From: Streptomyces sp. NBC_01237
Lineage (GTDB): Bacteria > Actinomycetota > Actinomycetes > Streptomycetales > Streptomycetaceae
Length of the DNA: 64,000 nt
Direction: 5' to 3'
Assembly: GCF_035917275.1 (NCBI RefSeq)
Contig: NZ_CP108508.1
Span: forward strand, 1,178,001-1,242,000
Shown: piece after piece, positions 6,080-15,772 of the stretch
Position numbering within the stretch: the first letter of the stretch is position 1
Layout of the letters: the number at the start of each line of letters is the position of its first letter
Made by a program: the position numbers and the translations under genes
The notes under the pieces: model-generated
What the model saw: only the letters and a program-made list of their open reading frames with translations
Database searches by the model: none
Told to the model about the DNA's origin: nothing

Positions 6080-9010
6080 ATGCCGTTGCTGGAGCCGAAC
6101 CCGGAATCCCTTCGTCCCGGTACGGTGCGTGAGCCCTCGCCCGACCGGGTGCCCGACCGGAACGCGCAGGGCACCCCGGAGCCACTGCGCTCCGATCTGA
6201 CCGCGCTGCTCGGCGCCGACAAGGTGCTGTGGAAGGTCTCCGACCTCGTGCGGTACGCCTCCGACGCCAGCCCCTACCGGTTCCTTCCCCAGGTCGTCGT
6301 CGTCCCCGAGGACATCGACGACATCTCGGCGATCCTGTCGTACGCGCACGGCAAGAGCCGCGACGTCGTCTTCCGGGCGGCCGGCACCAGCCTGAACGGG
6401 CAGGCGCAGGGCGAGGACATCCTCGTCGACGTACGGCACCACTGGACGGGGATCGAGGTCCTGGACGACGGGGCGCGGGCCCGGATCCGGCCGGGGACCA
6501 CCGTGATGCGGGCCAATGCCACGCTGGCCCGGCACGGGCGCCTGCTCGGCCCCGACCCGGCGAGCGCCATCGCCTGCACCGTCGGCGGTGTCGTCGCCAA
6601 CAACGCCTCCGGCATGACGGCCGGGACGACCCGCAACTCGTACCGCACCGTCTCCTCGCTCACCTTCGTCCTGCCGAGCGGCACGGTCGTCGACACGGCC
6701 GATCCCGAGGCCGACGCGACGCTGGCGCACGCCGAGCCGGACCTGTGCGCAGGACTGCTGGCGCTGAAGGCGGAGATCGAGGCGGACGACGCGCTCACCG
6801 CCCGGATCCGCGCCAAGTACGAGATCAAGAACACCAATGGCTACCGCCTCGACGCGTTCCTCGACGGCTCGACGCCCGTGGAGATCCTGCGCGGGCTGAT
6901 GGTCGGATCCGAGGGCACGTTCGGCTTCATCTCCGAGGTCGTCTTCGACACCCTTCCGCTGGACCGCAGGATCTCCTCGGCGCTGCTCTTCTTCCCGTCG
7001 CTGACCGCCGCCGCGGCAGCGGTTCCGCGCTTCAACGACGCGGGCGCCATCGCGGTGGAGCTGATGGACGGCAATACGCTGCGCGCCTCGGTCAGCGTCC
7101 AGGGCGTTCCCGCGGACTGGGCGGCCCTGCCGAAGGAGACCGCGGCGCTGCTGGTGGAGTTCCGTGCCCCCGACGAAGCCGGTCAGCAGGAGTACGAGCG
7201 GGTGGCGGACGCGGTCGTCGCGGGTCTCGACCTGGTCGCGCCGGCCGCCTCCGTCACCAATGAGTTCACCCGGGACACCAAGGCCATCTCCGGCTACTGG
7301 AAGGCGCGCAAAGCCTTCGTCACCGCGGTCGGCGGCTCCCGTCCCTCGGGCACGACACTGATCACGGAGGACTTCGCGGTCCCGCCGTCCCGGCTCGCCG
7401 ACGCCTGCGAGGCCCTGCTCGGGCTCCAGGCGGAGCACGGCTTCGACGCCGCCGTCGCGGGCCACGCGGCACACGGCAACCTGCACTTCCTGCTCGCCTT
7501 CGACGCCGCGCTGCCCTCCGACGTCGAGCGGTACGCCGCGTTCATGGAGGACTTCTGCACCCTCGTCGTGGAGCGTTTCGACGGGTCGCTGAAGGCGGAA
7601 CACGCCACCGGCCGCAATATCGCCCCCTTCCTGGAGCTGGAGTGGGGGCCGAAGGCGACGGAGCTGATGTGGCGCACGAAGCAGATCATCGACCCCGACG
7701 GGGTCCTGGCTCCCCGCATCGTCCTCGACCGCGACCCCCGGGCCCATCTGCGTGGCCTGAAGACGATCCCGAAGGTGGAGGCGGTCGCCGACCCGTGCAT
7801 CGAGTGCGGCTTCTGCGAGCCCACCTGCCCCAGCCAGGATCTGACCACCACACCGCGCCAGCGGATCGTGCTGCGCCGCGAGATGATGCGGCAGCCGGAC
7901 AGCTCCCCGGTGGAGACCGCGCTGCTCGACTCGTACGGGTACGACGCCGTGGACACCTGCGCCGGCGACTCCACCTGCAAGCTGGCGTGCCCGGTCGGCA
8001 TCGACACCGGCGCGATGATGAAGGACTTCCGCCACCGTCGGCACTCGCCGCGCGAGGAGCGCGTCGCCGCCCTCACCGCGAAGAACTTCAAGTCCGTCGA
8101 GGTCTCGGCACGGCTCGCGGTCGCGGCGGCCGACAGGATCGGTGACCGGCTGCTGGAGTCCGTGACCGGGCTGGCCCGCAAGGCCGTGCGCCCCGATCTC
8201 GTACCGGAGTGGCTGCCGGAGATCCCCGGTGCCGCCGCCCGGAAGCTGCCCCGTACGGCGCGGGTCGGTGCGAGCGCCGTGTACTACCCGGCGTGTGTGA
8301 ACCGCATCTTCGCGGGCCCCGACCGGCACCGGGAGCCCTCGTTGCCCGAGGCCGTCGTGGCCGTGTCCGCCCGCGCCGGAAAGCCGGTGTGGATCCCGGA
8401 GGACGTCGCGGGGACCTGTTGCGCGACGATCTGGCACTCCAAGGGGTACGACGCGGGCAACGCCGTGATGGCCAACCGCATCGTGGAGGCGGCGTGGGGC
8501 TGGACGGCGGGCGGAAAGCTGCCGCTGGTCGTCGACGCCTCGTCGTGCACGCTCGGTATCGCCCATGAGGTGGTGCCGTATCTCACCGAGGACAACCGGG
8601 AGTTGCACCGGGAGCTGACGGTCGTCGACTCCCTGGTCTGGGCCGCCGATGAACTGCTGCCGGAGTTGACGGTGCTGCGAAGGGCCGGTTCGGCGGTCCT
8701 CCACCCGACGTGTTCGATGGAACACCTGGGCGACGTCGAGCAGTTGCGTACGCTGGCCGAGGCATGCGCGGACGAGGTGGTCATTCCGGACGATGCCGGT
8801 TGCTGCGCCTTCGCGGGCGACCGAGGCATGCTGCACAAGGAGTTGACGGATTCGGCGACCGCGAAGGAGGCCGCCGAGGTCAACAGCCGGGAGTACGACG
8901 CCTATCTGTCGGCGAACCGGATGTGCGAGATCGGGATGGACCGGGCGACCGGCCGCGAGTACTACTCGGTGCTGATGGAGCTGGAACGGGCCACCCGGCC
9001 GTCCGGCTGA
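6080..9010 (+). CDS. FAD-linked oxidase fused to Fe-S/CCG reductase (D-lactate/glycolate dehydrogenase type)
   Basis: A 976-residue fusion of a GlcD-like flavoprotein and a GlcF-like iron-sulfur subunit, as in single-chain D-lactate or 2-hydroxyacid dehydrogenases feeding the respiratory chain. The FAD-binding PCMH domain (GTSLNGQAQGEDILVD, GGVVANNASGMTAGTTRNSY) occupies about residues 60-250, followed by the FAD-oxidase C domain. Ferredoxin-like clusters are CIECGFCEPTC near 573 and CAGDSTCKLACP near 627; the second has unusual CX5CX3C spacing. Two CCG-type segments carry YYPAC near 735, GTCCATIWH, HPTCSM near 875 and DDAGCCAF near 908. ATG 6080 follows GAGGGGAC. The exact substrate cannot be assigned by sequence alone. 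Confidence 0.85.
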   Translation: MPLLEPNPESLRPGTVREPSPDRVPDRNAQGTPEPLRSDLTALLGADKVLWKVSDLVRYASDASPYRFLPQVVVVPEDIDDISAILSYAHGKSRDVVFRAAGTSLNGQAQGEDILVDVRHHWTGIEVLDDGARARIRPGTTVMRANATLARHGRLLGPDPASAIACTVGGVVANNASGMTAGTTRNSYRTVSSLTFVLPSGTVVDTADPEADATLAHAEPDLCAGLLALKAEIEADDALTARIRAKYEIKNTNGYRLDAFLDGSTPVEILRGLMVGSEGTFGFISEVVFDTLPLDRRISSALLFFPSLTAAAAAVPRFNDAGAIAVELMDGNTLRASVSVQGVPADWAALPKETAALLVEFRAPDEAGQQEYERVADAVVAGLDLVAPAASVTNEFTRDTKAISGYWKARKAFVTAVGGSRPSGTTLITEDFAVPPSRLADACEALLGLQAEHGFDAAVAGHAAHGNLHFLLAFDAALPSDVERYAAFMEDFCTLVVERFDGSLKAEHATGRNIAPFLELEWGPKATELMWRTKQIIDPDGVLAPRIVLDRDPRAHLRGLKTIPKVEAVADPCIECGFCEPTCPSQDLTTTPRQRIVLRREMMRQPDSSPVETALLDSYGYDAVDTCAGDSTCKLACPVGIDTGAMMKDFRHRRHSPREERVAALTAKNFKSVEVSARLAVAAADRIGDRLLESVTGLARKAVRPDLVPEWLPEIPGAAARKLPRTARVGASAVYYPACVNRIFAGPDRHREPSLPEAVVAVSARAGKPVWIPEDVAGTCCATIWHSKGYDAGNAVMANRIVEAAWGWTAGGKLPLVVDASSCTLGIAHEVVPYLTEDNRELHRELTVVDSLVWAADELLPELTVLRRAGSAVLHPTCSMEHLGDVEQLRTLAEACADEVVIPDDAGCCAFAGDRGMLHKELTDSATAKEAAEVNSREYDAYLSANRMCEIGMDRATGREYYSVLMELERATRPSG

Positions 9011-9486
9011 GCGATCGACGGCCGCCGGGCGGGGTGGAGCCGAGGCCGGCCGCCGGGTGACCGTGGTGGGTCCCGGCATCGGGTGACGTAGCCGCGCGCC
9101 CACGCCCACCGCCTCACACCGGCACACCCCGCACGCCCGTGCCCTCACGCCGGAGCACGCCCCCGCCGTACACCGCCTCACTCCGCACGCCCGTGCACCC
9201 CGTACGCCCGTGCACGGCCGTGCACCCCGCACGCCGGTGCGCTCACGCCGGTGCGCCGCACTCTGCGGCGCACCGGCGTTCGTGCTGCGTGCACGCATCC
9301 CGTACGGCGTGACGGCCCGCCGCCGGGACGAAAGTCCATGGTTTCGGCGCGAGAGTCCAATTGCATCTCTTGCGCATCACCAGCCTCACCGTCCAGGGTC
9401 CTTACCGAGGTTCGGGCCCCGACGCACAGCCGGGGTTCCGGATCCGCACGCGCACCGTCAGAACCCCCACCCCACCTGGAGGCTCG
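9011..9486. other. 476-bp intergenic region with degenerate CACGCCCGTGC-type repeats
   Basis: No convincing gene. Bases 9120-9260 are built from irregular copies of a 'cacgcccgtgcacccc'-like unit, ending in the strong hairpin at 9245-9279. The remaining 200 bp before the GH109 gene hold no clear promoter, though AGTCCATGG and AGTCCAATT near 9332 and 9352 repeat the AGTCCA hexamer. Confidence 0.6.
9245..9279 (+). terminator. perfect 16-bp hairpin
   Basis: ACGCCGGTGCGCCGCA and its exact complement flank a CTC loop. It lies 235 bp after the dehydrogenase stop, so it may end that transcript or another one initiated in the gap. Confidence 0.7.
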
Positions 9487-10929
9487 ATGAACGACGACGC
9501 ACAGCACGAGAACGCTCCGCAGGAGGCGAACGGTGGCTCACCGAGCCGCCGTTCGGTGCTCTGGACCACGGCGGGAGTGGCCGGTGCCGGGCTCGTCCTC
9601 GGCGGTCCGGGCGGCGGTACCGCGTCCGCCGCGCCCGCCACCGGCTCCCGGAGCCCGGAGGCCGCCGCCGTACCCGCGCGCAAGGGCCGCACCATGGTCT
9701 CCGTACCCTTCGAGGGACGTTCCACCGTGCGGGTCGGCATCGTGGGCCTCGGCAACCGCGGCGGCAGCATGATCGATCTCTTCCTCGCCGTCCCCGGAGT
9801 GCGGGTCGTGGCCGTCTGCGACCCGGTCAGGGCCAAGGCCGAGAGAGCGTCCGCCAAGGTCACCGCCGCCGGTCAGCCGGCACCGGCCGTCTACACCAAC
9901 GGTGAGGACGACTACGCGAACCTGTGCAAGCGCGGGGACATCGACTTCGTCTATGTGGCGACGCCCTGGGACTTCCACTTCGAGATGGCGAAGACCGCCA
10001 TGCTCAATGGCAAGCATGTCGGTGTGGAGTGTCCGATCGCGCTGCGGCTCGACCAGCTCTGGGAGTTGGTCGACCTCTCCGAGCGCACCCGGCGGCACTG
10101 CATGCAGTTGGAGAACTGTTGTTACGGCCAGAACGAGATGCGCGTCCTGCGCATGGCGCACGCCGGTCTCTTCGGCGATCTGCTGCACGGCGCGGGCGCG
10201 TACAACCACGATCTGCGCGGCCTGATGTTCGACCCCGACTACTACGAGGGGCCCTGGCGCCGGCTCTGGCACACCAGGCTGCGGGGCGACCTGTACCCCA
10301 ACCACGGGTTCGGGCCGGTCTCCAACTACATGGACATCAACCGCGGGGACCGCGCCGTGAGCATCACCAGCGTCGGTTCGCCCGCGCTCGGCCTTGCCGC
10401 GTACCGCAAGGAGCACATGCCGGCCGGTGACCCCAGCTGGAAGGAGACCTATATCGAGAGCGACCGGACGATCAGTCTCGTCCAGACCGCCAAGGGCCGG
10501 GTCATCCGGCTGGAGCACGACGTGTCGACGCCGCACCCGTACTCGCGCATCAACAGCCTCGGCGGCACGAAGGGCGTCTTCGAGGACTACCCGGCCCGTA
10601 TCTACATCGAGCCCGACCACACCGACGACGAGTGGGCGGACTTCTCCAAGTACGCCGAATGGGACCACTGGCTGTGGAAGGAGCACGCCAATCCGCCCGG
10701 TGGCCACGGCGGTATGGACTACATGATGGTGTTCCGGCTGATGCAGTGCATGAGGCTCGGGCTCGTTCCCGACTTCGATGTCTACGACGCGGCGACCTGG
10801 ACGGCACCCGTACCGCTCAGTCATCTGTCCATCAAGGCCAAGGGCGCCCCGCAGCAGATTCCGGACTTCACCCGCGGTGAGTGGAAGAAGGCCCGTTCCG
10901 GCATGGACTCGGAGAACCCGGAGGCGTGA
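9487..10929 (+). CDS. GH109-family, NAD-dependent glycosidase / Gfo-Idh-MocA protein with Tat signal
   Basis: A 480-residue exported protein resembling GH109 (alpha-N-acetylgalactosaminidase type), in which tightly bound NAD takes part in glycoside cleavage by a redox-elimination mechanism. Twin arginines at 21-22 (SRRSVLWTT) and a hydrophobic stretch ending near ASA-A at 47-49 indicate Tat export, which suits a protein folding around its cofactor. The Rossmann motif [12 protein letters not shown] is near residue 83. Family landmarks follow: [40 protein letters not shown], and [25 protein letters not shown] precedes ATG 9487. No transporter or other sugar gene is adjacent. The N-acetylgalactosamine specificity is inferred from the family only. 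Confidence 0.85.
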   Translation: MNDDAQHENAPQEANGGSPSRRSVLWTTAGVAGAGLVLGGPGGGTASAAPATGSRSPEAAAVPARKGRTMVSVPFEGRSTVRVGIVGLGNRGGSMIDLFLAVPGVRVVAVCDPVRAKAERASAKVTAAGQPAPAVYTNGEDDYANLCKRGDIDFVYVATPWDFHFEMAKTAMLNGKHVGVECPIALRLDQLWELVDLSERTRRHCMQLENCCYGQNEMRVLRMAHAGLFGDLLHGAGAYNHDLRGLMFDPDYYEGPWRRLWHTRLRGDLYPNHGFGPVSNYMDINRGDRAVSITSVGSPALGLAAYRKEHMPAGDPSWKETYIESDRTISLVQTAKGRVIRLEHDVSTPHPYSRINSLGGTKGVFEDYPARIYIEPDHTDDEWADFSKYAEWDHWLWKEHANPPGGHGGMDYMMVFRLMQCMRLGLVPDFDVYDAATWTAPVPLSHLSIKAKGAPQQIPDFTRGEWKKARSGMDSENPEA

Positions 10930-10935
10930 CGGCCC

Positions 10936-10967
10936 GGGGGTTCCGCGCCGGCGCGCGTGGGACCCCC
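10936..10967. terminator. hairpin between convergent genes
   Basis: GGGGGTTCC pairs with GGGACCCCC around a GC-rich loop in the 48-bp gap between GH109 and the transpeptidase-like gene. Confidence 0.45.
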
Positions 10968-10977
10968 ACCCGCACGC

Positions 10978-11700
10978 TCAGACCTTGAGGGTGGCCCGGT
11001 CACCCATGACGACGACCGGGTGCTGGCGCGGATCGAGGGTCCGCAGCAGCACCCGCATGGCGGACTTCGGCACGCTCACGCACGCCGATGTGCCGCTGCC
11101 GTGGTCCATGTGAAGCCAGATACTGCCGCCCTTCGTCCGTCCCCGCGGGCGCGTCGGCTCGTTGGGCGGGGTGCCCTTGAGACGGTTGTAGTCGATGGCG
11201 ATGACGTAGTCGAAGTCGTGCCAGTGGCTCTTGGACCAGTAGTGGGGCGCCTGGAAGGAGGCCGACTCCGCGTACGGCAGGAGGGCGCCGGGATCCGGCA
11301 GGACCCCGCCCGCGTCGCTGAGCGTGAAGACACCGACCGGGCTGCGCTTGTCGTTCTCGCGGTGGTCGGTGGTCCAGCCCTTCTTGCCGTTGTGGGCGGC
11401 CCATCGGCCCGATGTCTCCCAGCCGGCGCCGTCCTTCGTGTAGAGCACGACGGTGGCGTCCGGGGAGTCCTTGCCCGCGCCGTACACCGCGACCACCTGG
11501 CGAGAGGTCTTCGGGATCTTCGACCGCAACCGGTCACCGACGCCCGGTACGCGCTCGGGAGCCGTGGCCCGCGCCTTCCCGTGGCCGGTGTCGCGGTGAC
11601 TCGTGCCGCCCTGCGGCGCACCGCAGGAGGTCAGGGGTATCAACAGCGCGCCGCAGACTCCTGCGGCGACCGCCATGCGCACTGCGCGTTGCCTCGGCAT
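10978..11700 (-). CDS. L,D-transpeptidase-like (YkuD fold) lipoprotein
   Basis: A 240-residue predicted lipoprotein. The signal sequence ends in a lipobox LTSC with Cys26, followed by a flexible Gly/Thr/Arg-rich linker. The C-terminal half carries a YkuD-like catalytic segment [15 protein letters not shown] (His, Ser/Thr-x-x-Cys) near residues 202-216, preceded by [13 protein letters not shown], typical of the L,D-transpeptidase fold. The role is presumably 3-3 peptidoglycan cross-linking or a related transfer or hydrolysis at the outer face of the membrane. The start was placed at ATG 11700 because it immediately gives a signal peptide; the frame is open for 123 more codons upstream, but that part is low-complexity. 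It is divergent from the ABC pair. Confidence 0.8.
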   Translation of the reverse strand: MPRQRAVRMAVAAGVCGALLIPLTSCGAPQGGTSHRDTGHGKARATAPERVPGVGDRLRSKIPKTSRQVVAVYGAGKDSPDATVVLYTKDGAGWETSGRWAAHNGKKGWTTDHRENDKRSPVGVFTLSDAGGVLPDPGALLPYAESASFQAPHYWSKSHWHDFDYVIAIDYNRLKGTPPNEPTRPRGRTKGGSIWLHMDHGSGTSACVSVPKSAMRVLLRTLDPRQHPVVVMGDRATLKV

Positions 11701-11983
11701 CCGCCCATGGTCGCACCCCCACCTGCCGGGTCGGAGACCGGCCGGACTCCACTCCCCCGGCCGAGGACACCAGGCCGTCACCGCCACCGCTGCCACTGCT
11801 GTCGCTGCTCTCCCTGCACTGCTGCCAGTGCTGCCACCGTCGCCGCGGGAACGGCCGAAGTCCACCGCGCGGAAAACCTGTTGCCCCGGACGGGGGCGGG
11901 AAGCGAACCTTGCACGGTTTGGTCCCCCCACCTGCACATCGGGATCCACCACTGATCTCCGCCCTTCCGAGCCCTGGGACGTC

Positions 11984-13831
11984 ATGCAGATTCGCGATCT
12001 TCCGTACGCAGATCCCGGCGATCCCGATGTCCGTTCAGGCCCACGTTTCCTGTTCTGGCTCGGGCGCAATCAGCTCGCCGGGCAGCTGAAGGCCCTCTCC
12101 TGGGGGCTGCTTCACCAGCTGGCGATCGCCGGACTCCCGCTCGCCGTGGGTGTCACCGTCCAAGCCGTCATCGACCGTTCCGGCGGGCGGCTCGCGCTGT
12201 CCGGTGGGCTGATCGTGGTGCTCGGCGTACTCATCGCGGTCGGCGACACCATGCTCCACCGGACCGCGGTCACCAACTGGATCACCGCGGCCGCCCGGGT
12301 CCAGCAACTGCTGGCCCGCAAGACCGCCGAACTCGGCTCCGCGCTGACCCGGCGGGTCGCCGCGGGCGAGGTCGTCGCCGTCTCCACCGGCGACGTGGAG
12401 AAGATCGGCTGGTTCGTCGAGGCGATCTCCCGGTTCGCCTCCGCCGCCGCCGCCCTGGTGCTGATCTGCGTCGGGCTCGTCCTCTATCTGCCCTCCCTCG
12501 GCGTCCTGGTGGCGATCGCCATGCCCGTGCTGGCACTGGCCGTACTGCCCCTGCTCCCCCGCGCCACCCGGCGGGCCGACTTCCAGCGCGAGAAGGCGGG
12601 CAGGGCGACCGAGCTGGCCTCCGACACGGTCGCCGGTCTGCGGGTACTGCGCGGCATCGGCGGCGAGGAGCTGTTCCTCGGCCGCTACCGGCGTGCCTCC
12701 CAGGAGGTCCGCAAGGCCGCCGTGCGCAGCGCCCGCATGTGGTCGCTGATCTCGGCGATCCAGGTCCTGCTGCCGGGTGTTCTGCTGATCTCACTGGTCT
12801 GGTACGGGGCGACACTGGCCCGGGACGGGAAGATCGACGTCGGCCAACTGGTCACGGTGTACAGCGCGGCGACGCTGATGCTGTTCCCGCTGCGGCACTT
12901 CGAGGAGATCGCGATGGCGTACTCCTTCTCACGGCCCTCCGCCCAGCGCGCGGTACGGGTGCTGTCGCTGCACCGCAGCGCGCGGACCGCCACGATCGAC
13001 GGCACGGCGCCGTCGGGCGATCTGTACGACCCCGCCACCGGGCTGATGGCCCCCCAGGGTCTCTTCACGGCCGTGGTCTGCGGCGATCCGGACGAGGCGG
13101 GCCGGCTGGCCGAGCGGCTCGGCGGGCACGCCCAGACCGAGGAGACCGACGAGGGGGACGGGGCCGCCGCGACGGCTCCTTCGGTGCTGCTCGGTGGCGT
13201 ACCGCTGGACGAACTGCCGCTGGACTCGGCGCGGGCCGCCGTACTGGTGCAGGACAAGGACCCGGTGCTGCTCTCCGGGACGCTCCGGGAGCTGCTCGAC
13301 GTTCCGTCGTCCGGCCAGGTGGCCGCCGAGGACGCGCTGGAGGCGGCCCAGTGCGGCGATGTGCTGGACGCGCTGGCCCAGGCGTCGCTCGACACGGACG
13401 GCGATCCGATGAGGACCCGGATCACCGAGCGGGGCCGGTCGCTCTCCGGTGGCCAGCGCCAGCGGCTCGCACTGGCCCGTTCCCTGGTCACGGACCCGGA
13501 GGCACTGGTGCTCGACGAGCCGACGTCCGCCGTCGACTCGCACACGGAGGCGAGGGTCGCGGCGGGCATCAAGCGGCTGCGCCAGGGGCGCACGACGGTC
13601 GCGTTCGCCTCGTCACCGCTGCTGCTCGACCTGGCCGACCGGGTGGTCCTGATCCACGGGGGAACCGTCGTGGCCGTCGGCAGCCACCGCGAACTGCTGG
13701 GCGCCGAACCGCACTACCGAGCGGTCGTCACCCGCGAGACCGACGACGAAGCCGCGGCATCGGCCGCACCCGAGGGGATCGCCGGCATCGAAGCGATCAA
13801 CGCGATCGAGGAAATCGAGGAGAGGGCATGA
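11984..13831 (+). CDS. ABC exporter half-transporter A with no Walker A or H-loop
   Basis: A 615-residue half-transporter with six membrane segments in roughly residues 30-320. Its ATPase domain is degenerate. The Walker A position (about 361-380) reads [20 protein letters not shown] with no GxxGxGKS/T, and the H-loop position reads [16 protein letters not shown] with no His. By contrast the signature [16 protein letters not shown] (about 485-500) and Walker [13 protein letters not shown] are perfect. The stop overlaps the next ATG (ATGA), so the two halves are translationally coupled and very likely heterodimeric. It can contribute only its signature face to a composite ATP site. ATG 11984 was chosen because the family-like sequence MQIRDLPY starts there. 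Confidence 0.9.
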   Translation: MQIRDLPYADPGDPDVRSGPRFLFWLGRNQLAGQLKALSWGLLHQLAIAGLPLAVGVTVQAVIDRSGGRLALSGGLIVVLGVLIAVGDTMLHRTAVTNWITAAARVQQLLARKTAELGSALTRRVAAGEVVAVSTGDVEKIGWFVEAISRFASAAAALVLICVGLVLYLPSLGVLVAIAMPVLALAVLPLLPRATRRADFQREKAGRATELASDTVAGLRVLRGIGGEELFLGRYRRASQEVRKAAVRSARMWSLISAIQVLLPGVLLISLVWYGATLARDGKIDVGQLVTVYSAATLMLFPLRHFEEIAMAYSFSRPSAQRAVRVLSLHRSARTATIDGTAPSGDLYDPATGLMAPQGLFTAVVCGDPDEAGRLAERLGGHAQTEETDEGDGAAATAPSVLLGGVPLDELPLDSARAAVLVQDKDPVLLSGTLRELLDVPSSGQVAAEDALEAAQCGDVLDALAQASLDTDGDPMRTRITERGRSLSGGQRQRLALARSLVTDPEALVLDEPTSAVDSHTEARVAAGIKRLRQGRTTVAFASSPLLLDLADRVVLIHGGTVVAVGSHRELLGAEPHYRAVVTRETDDEAAASAAPEGIAGIEAINAIEEIEERA

Positions 13832-15609
13832 TCGGCGTCGCACCACCGGCGTACGACCCGGACGCCCCGGAGTCGGCGACGACCCTGCCGGTCGGTACAC
13901 CGGCGACCGTACGGGCCTACGTACGCGACCTGCTGCGGCGCCACCGCACACCGTTCACCGTGCTCATCTCGGTGAACGCGGTGGCGGTGATCGCGTCGAT
14001 CGTCGGTCCGTATCTGCTGGGCGGACTGGTCGAGGACCTGTCGAACGGGGTGACCGACCTCCATCTGGAGCGCACCGCCGCGGTGTTCGCGCTCGCGCTG
14101 GTCGTCCAGACGCTGTTCACCCGGACCATGCGGCTGCGCAGCGCGATGCTCGGTGAGGAGATGCTGGCCGATCTGCGCGAGGACTTCCTCGTACGCTCGG
14201 TCGGGCTGCCGCCGGGTGTCCTGGAGCGGGCCGGTACGGGTGATCTGCTCTCCCGCATCACCACGGACATCGACCGGCTGGCCAACGCGATGCGCGAGGC
14301 AGTGCCGCAGCTCGCGATCGGGGTGGTGTGGGCCGGGCTGCTGCTCGGCGCGCTGACCGTGACCGCTCCGCCGCTGGCGCTGGCCGTGCTGGTCGCCCTG
14401 CCGGTGCTCGTCGTGGGCTGCCGCTGGTACTTCCGGCGTGCCCCGTCCGCGTACCGCTCGGAGGCCGCCGGATACGCGGCGGTCGCCGCGATGCTCGCCG
14501 AGACCGTGGATGCCGGGCGGACCGTGGAGGCGCACCGGCTGGGGGCCCGGCGGGTGGCGCTCTCGGACGGGCGGATCAAGGAGTGGACGGCCTGGGAGCG
14601 GTACACCCTGTTCCTGCGCTCGGTGCTGTTCCCCGTCATCAACGCCACGTACGTGACGATTCTCGGTGCCGTGCTGATGCTCGGCGGCTGGTTCGTCATC
14701 GAGGGCTGGATCACCGTCGGGCAGCTGACGACGGGGGCGCTGCTGGCCCAGATGATGGTCGACCCGATCGGGCTGATCCTGCGCTGGTACGACGAGCTCC
14801 AGGTGGCCCAGGTGTCACTGGCCCGGCTGGTCGGTGTGCGGGAGATCGAGCCGGACGCGGGCGACGCCGGGGTCGGTCCCGACGGCCGTGAGGTACGGGC
14901 CGACGAGGTGCGCTTCGGGTACCGGGCCGGGGTCGACGTGCTCCACGAGGTGACACTCGACGTCGCCCCGGGCACCCGCCTCGCTCTGGTGGGCCCCTCG
15001 GGTGCGGGCAAGTCCACGCTCGGGCGGCTGCTGGCGGGGATCTACGCGCCGAGGACCGGTGAGGTGACACTCGGCGGTGCCGAGCTGTCCCGGATGACGG
15101 CGGAGCGGGTGCGTGAGCACGTGGCCCTGGTCAACCAGGAGCACCATGTCTTCGTCGGCTCGCTCCGCGACAACCTGCTGCTCGCCCGGGACGGCGCGGG
15201 CGACACGGAGCTGTGGGCCTCGCTGGCCGCGGTCGACGCGGACGGGTGGGCGAAGGCGCTGGAGAAGGGTCTGGACACGGAGGTCGGTTCGGGCGGTCTG
15301 GCGCTCACCCCGGCGCAGGCGCAGCAGATCGCGCTCGCCAGGCTGGTGCTCGCGGATCCGCACACGCTCGTGCTGGACGAGGCGACCTCGCTCCTGGACC
15401 CGAGGGCGGCCCGCCATCTGGAACGTTCGCTGGCCCGGGTGCTGGACGGGCGTACGGTCGTGGCGATCGCGCACCGGCTGCACACCGCGCACGACGCGGA
15501 TGTGATCGCGGTGGTGGAGAACGGGCGGATCAGTGAGCTGGGCAGCCATGACGACCTGGTGGCGGCGGACGGCGCGTACGCGGCGCTGTGGCGCTCCTGG
15601 CACGGCTGA
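13828..15609 (+). CDS. ABC exporter half-transporter B with degenerate signature
   Basis: A 593-residue partner of the preceding half-transporter, sharing an ATGA overlap. Its nucleotide-binding domain is the mirror image of the first. Walker [12 protein letters not shown] (about 388-398), Q-loop LVNQEHHVF, Walker [13 protein letters not shown] and H-loop [14 protein letters not shown] are intact, but the signature near residue 491 reads [16 protein letters not shown] instead of LSGGQ. Together the pair forms exactly one complete ATP site (Walker A/B/H from B, LSGGQ from A) and one site lacking all key elements. Six membrane segments lie in about residues 40-320. The substrate is unknown. Confidence 0.9.
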   Translation: MIGVAPPAYDPDAPESATTLPVGTPATVRAYVRDLLRRHRTPFTVLISVNAVAVIASIVGPYLLGGLVEDLSNGVTDLHLERTAAVFALALVVQTLFTRTMRLRSAMLGEEMLADLREDFLVRSVGLPPGVLERAGTGDLLSRITTDIDRLANAMREAVPQLAIGVVWAGLLLGALTVTAPPLALAVLVALPVLVVGCRWYFRRAPSAYRSEAAGYAAVAAMLAETVDAGRTVEAHRLGARRVALSDGRIKEWTAWERYTLFLRSVLFPVINATYVTILGAVLMLGGWFVIEGWITVGQLTTGALLAQMMVDPIGLILRWYDELQVAQVSLARLVGVREIEPDAGDAGVGPDGREVRADEVRFGYRAGVDVLHEVTLDVAPGTRLALVGPSGAGKSTLGRLLAGIYAPRTGEVTLGGAELSRMTAERVREHVALVNQEHHVFVGSLRDNLLLARDGAGDTELWASLAAVDADGWAKALEKGLDTEVGSGGLALTPAQAQQIALARLVLADPHTLVLDEATSLLDPRAARHLERSLARVLDGRTVVAIAHRLHTAHDADVIAVVENGRISELGSHDDLVAADGAYAALWRSWHG

Positions 15610-15622
15610 GCCACACGGGTCA

Positions 15623-15659
15623 CCCCTGGGGCGGATCGGCCGCGGCCACCGCCCCGGGG
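15623..15659 (+). terminator. hairpin after the ABC pair
   Basis: CCCCTGGGGCGG pairs with CCGCCCCGGGG with one bulged T, 14 bp past the stop of half-transporter B. Confidence 0.55.
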
Positions 15660-15772
15660 CTGCCCGGCGCCGGGAGGCGAATTCAGCGGTGCCCGGTGAG
15701 GATGAGGTGACCGTCCCGGAATACGGGGCAGGCGAGCTCAGGACCGCGTAAGCCCGAGAAGGGACGCACACC

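Noticed and set aside
9120..9260. CRISPR-like array of CACGCCCGTGC repeats
   Set aside because: Units are irregular in length and sequence with no unique spacers; simple low-complexity DNA.
5546..9298. 1250-codon open frame on the minus strand
   Set aside because: It is antisense to the MarR and dehydrogenase genes, and its His/Arg/Gly-rich translation is a shadow of high-GC codon usage.
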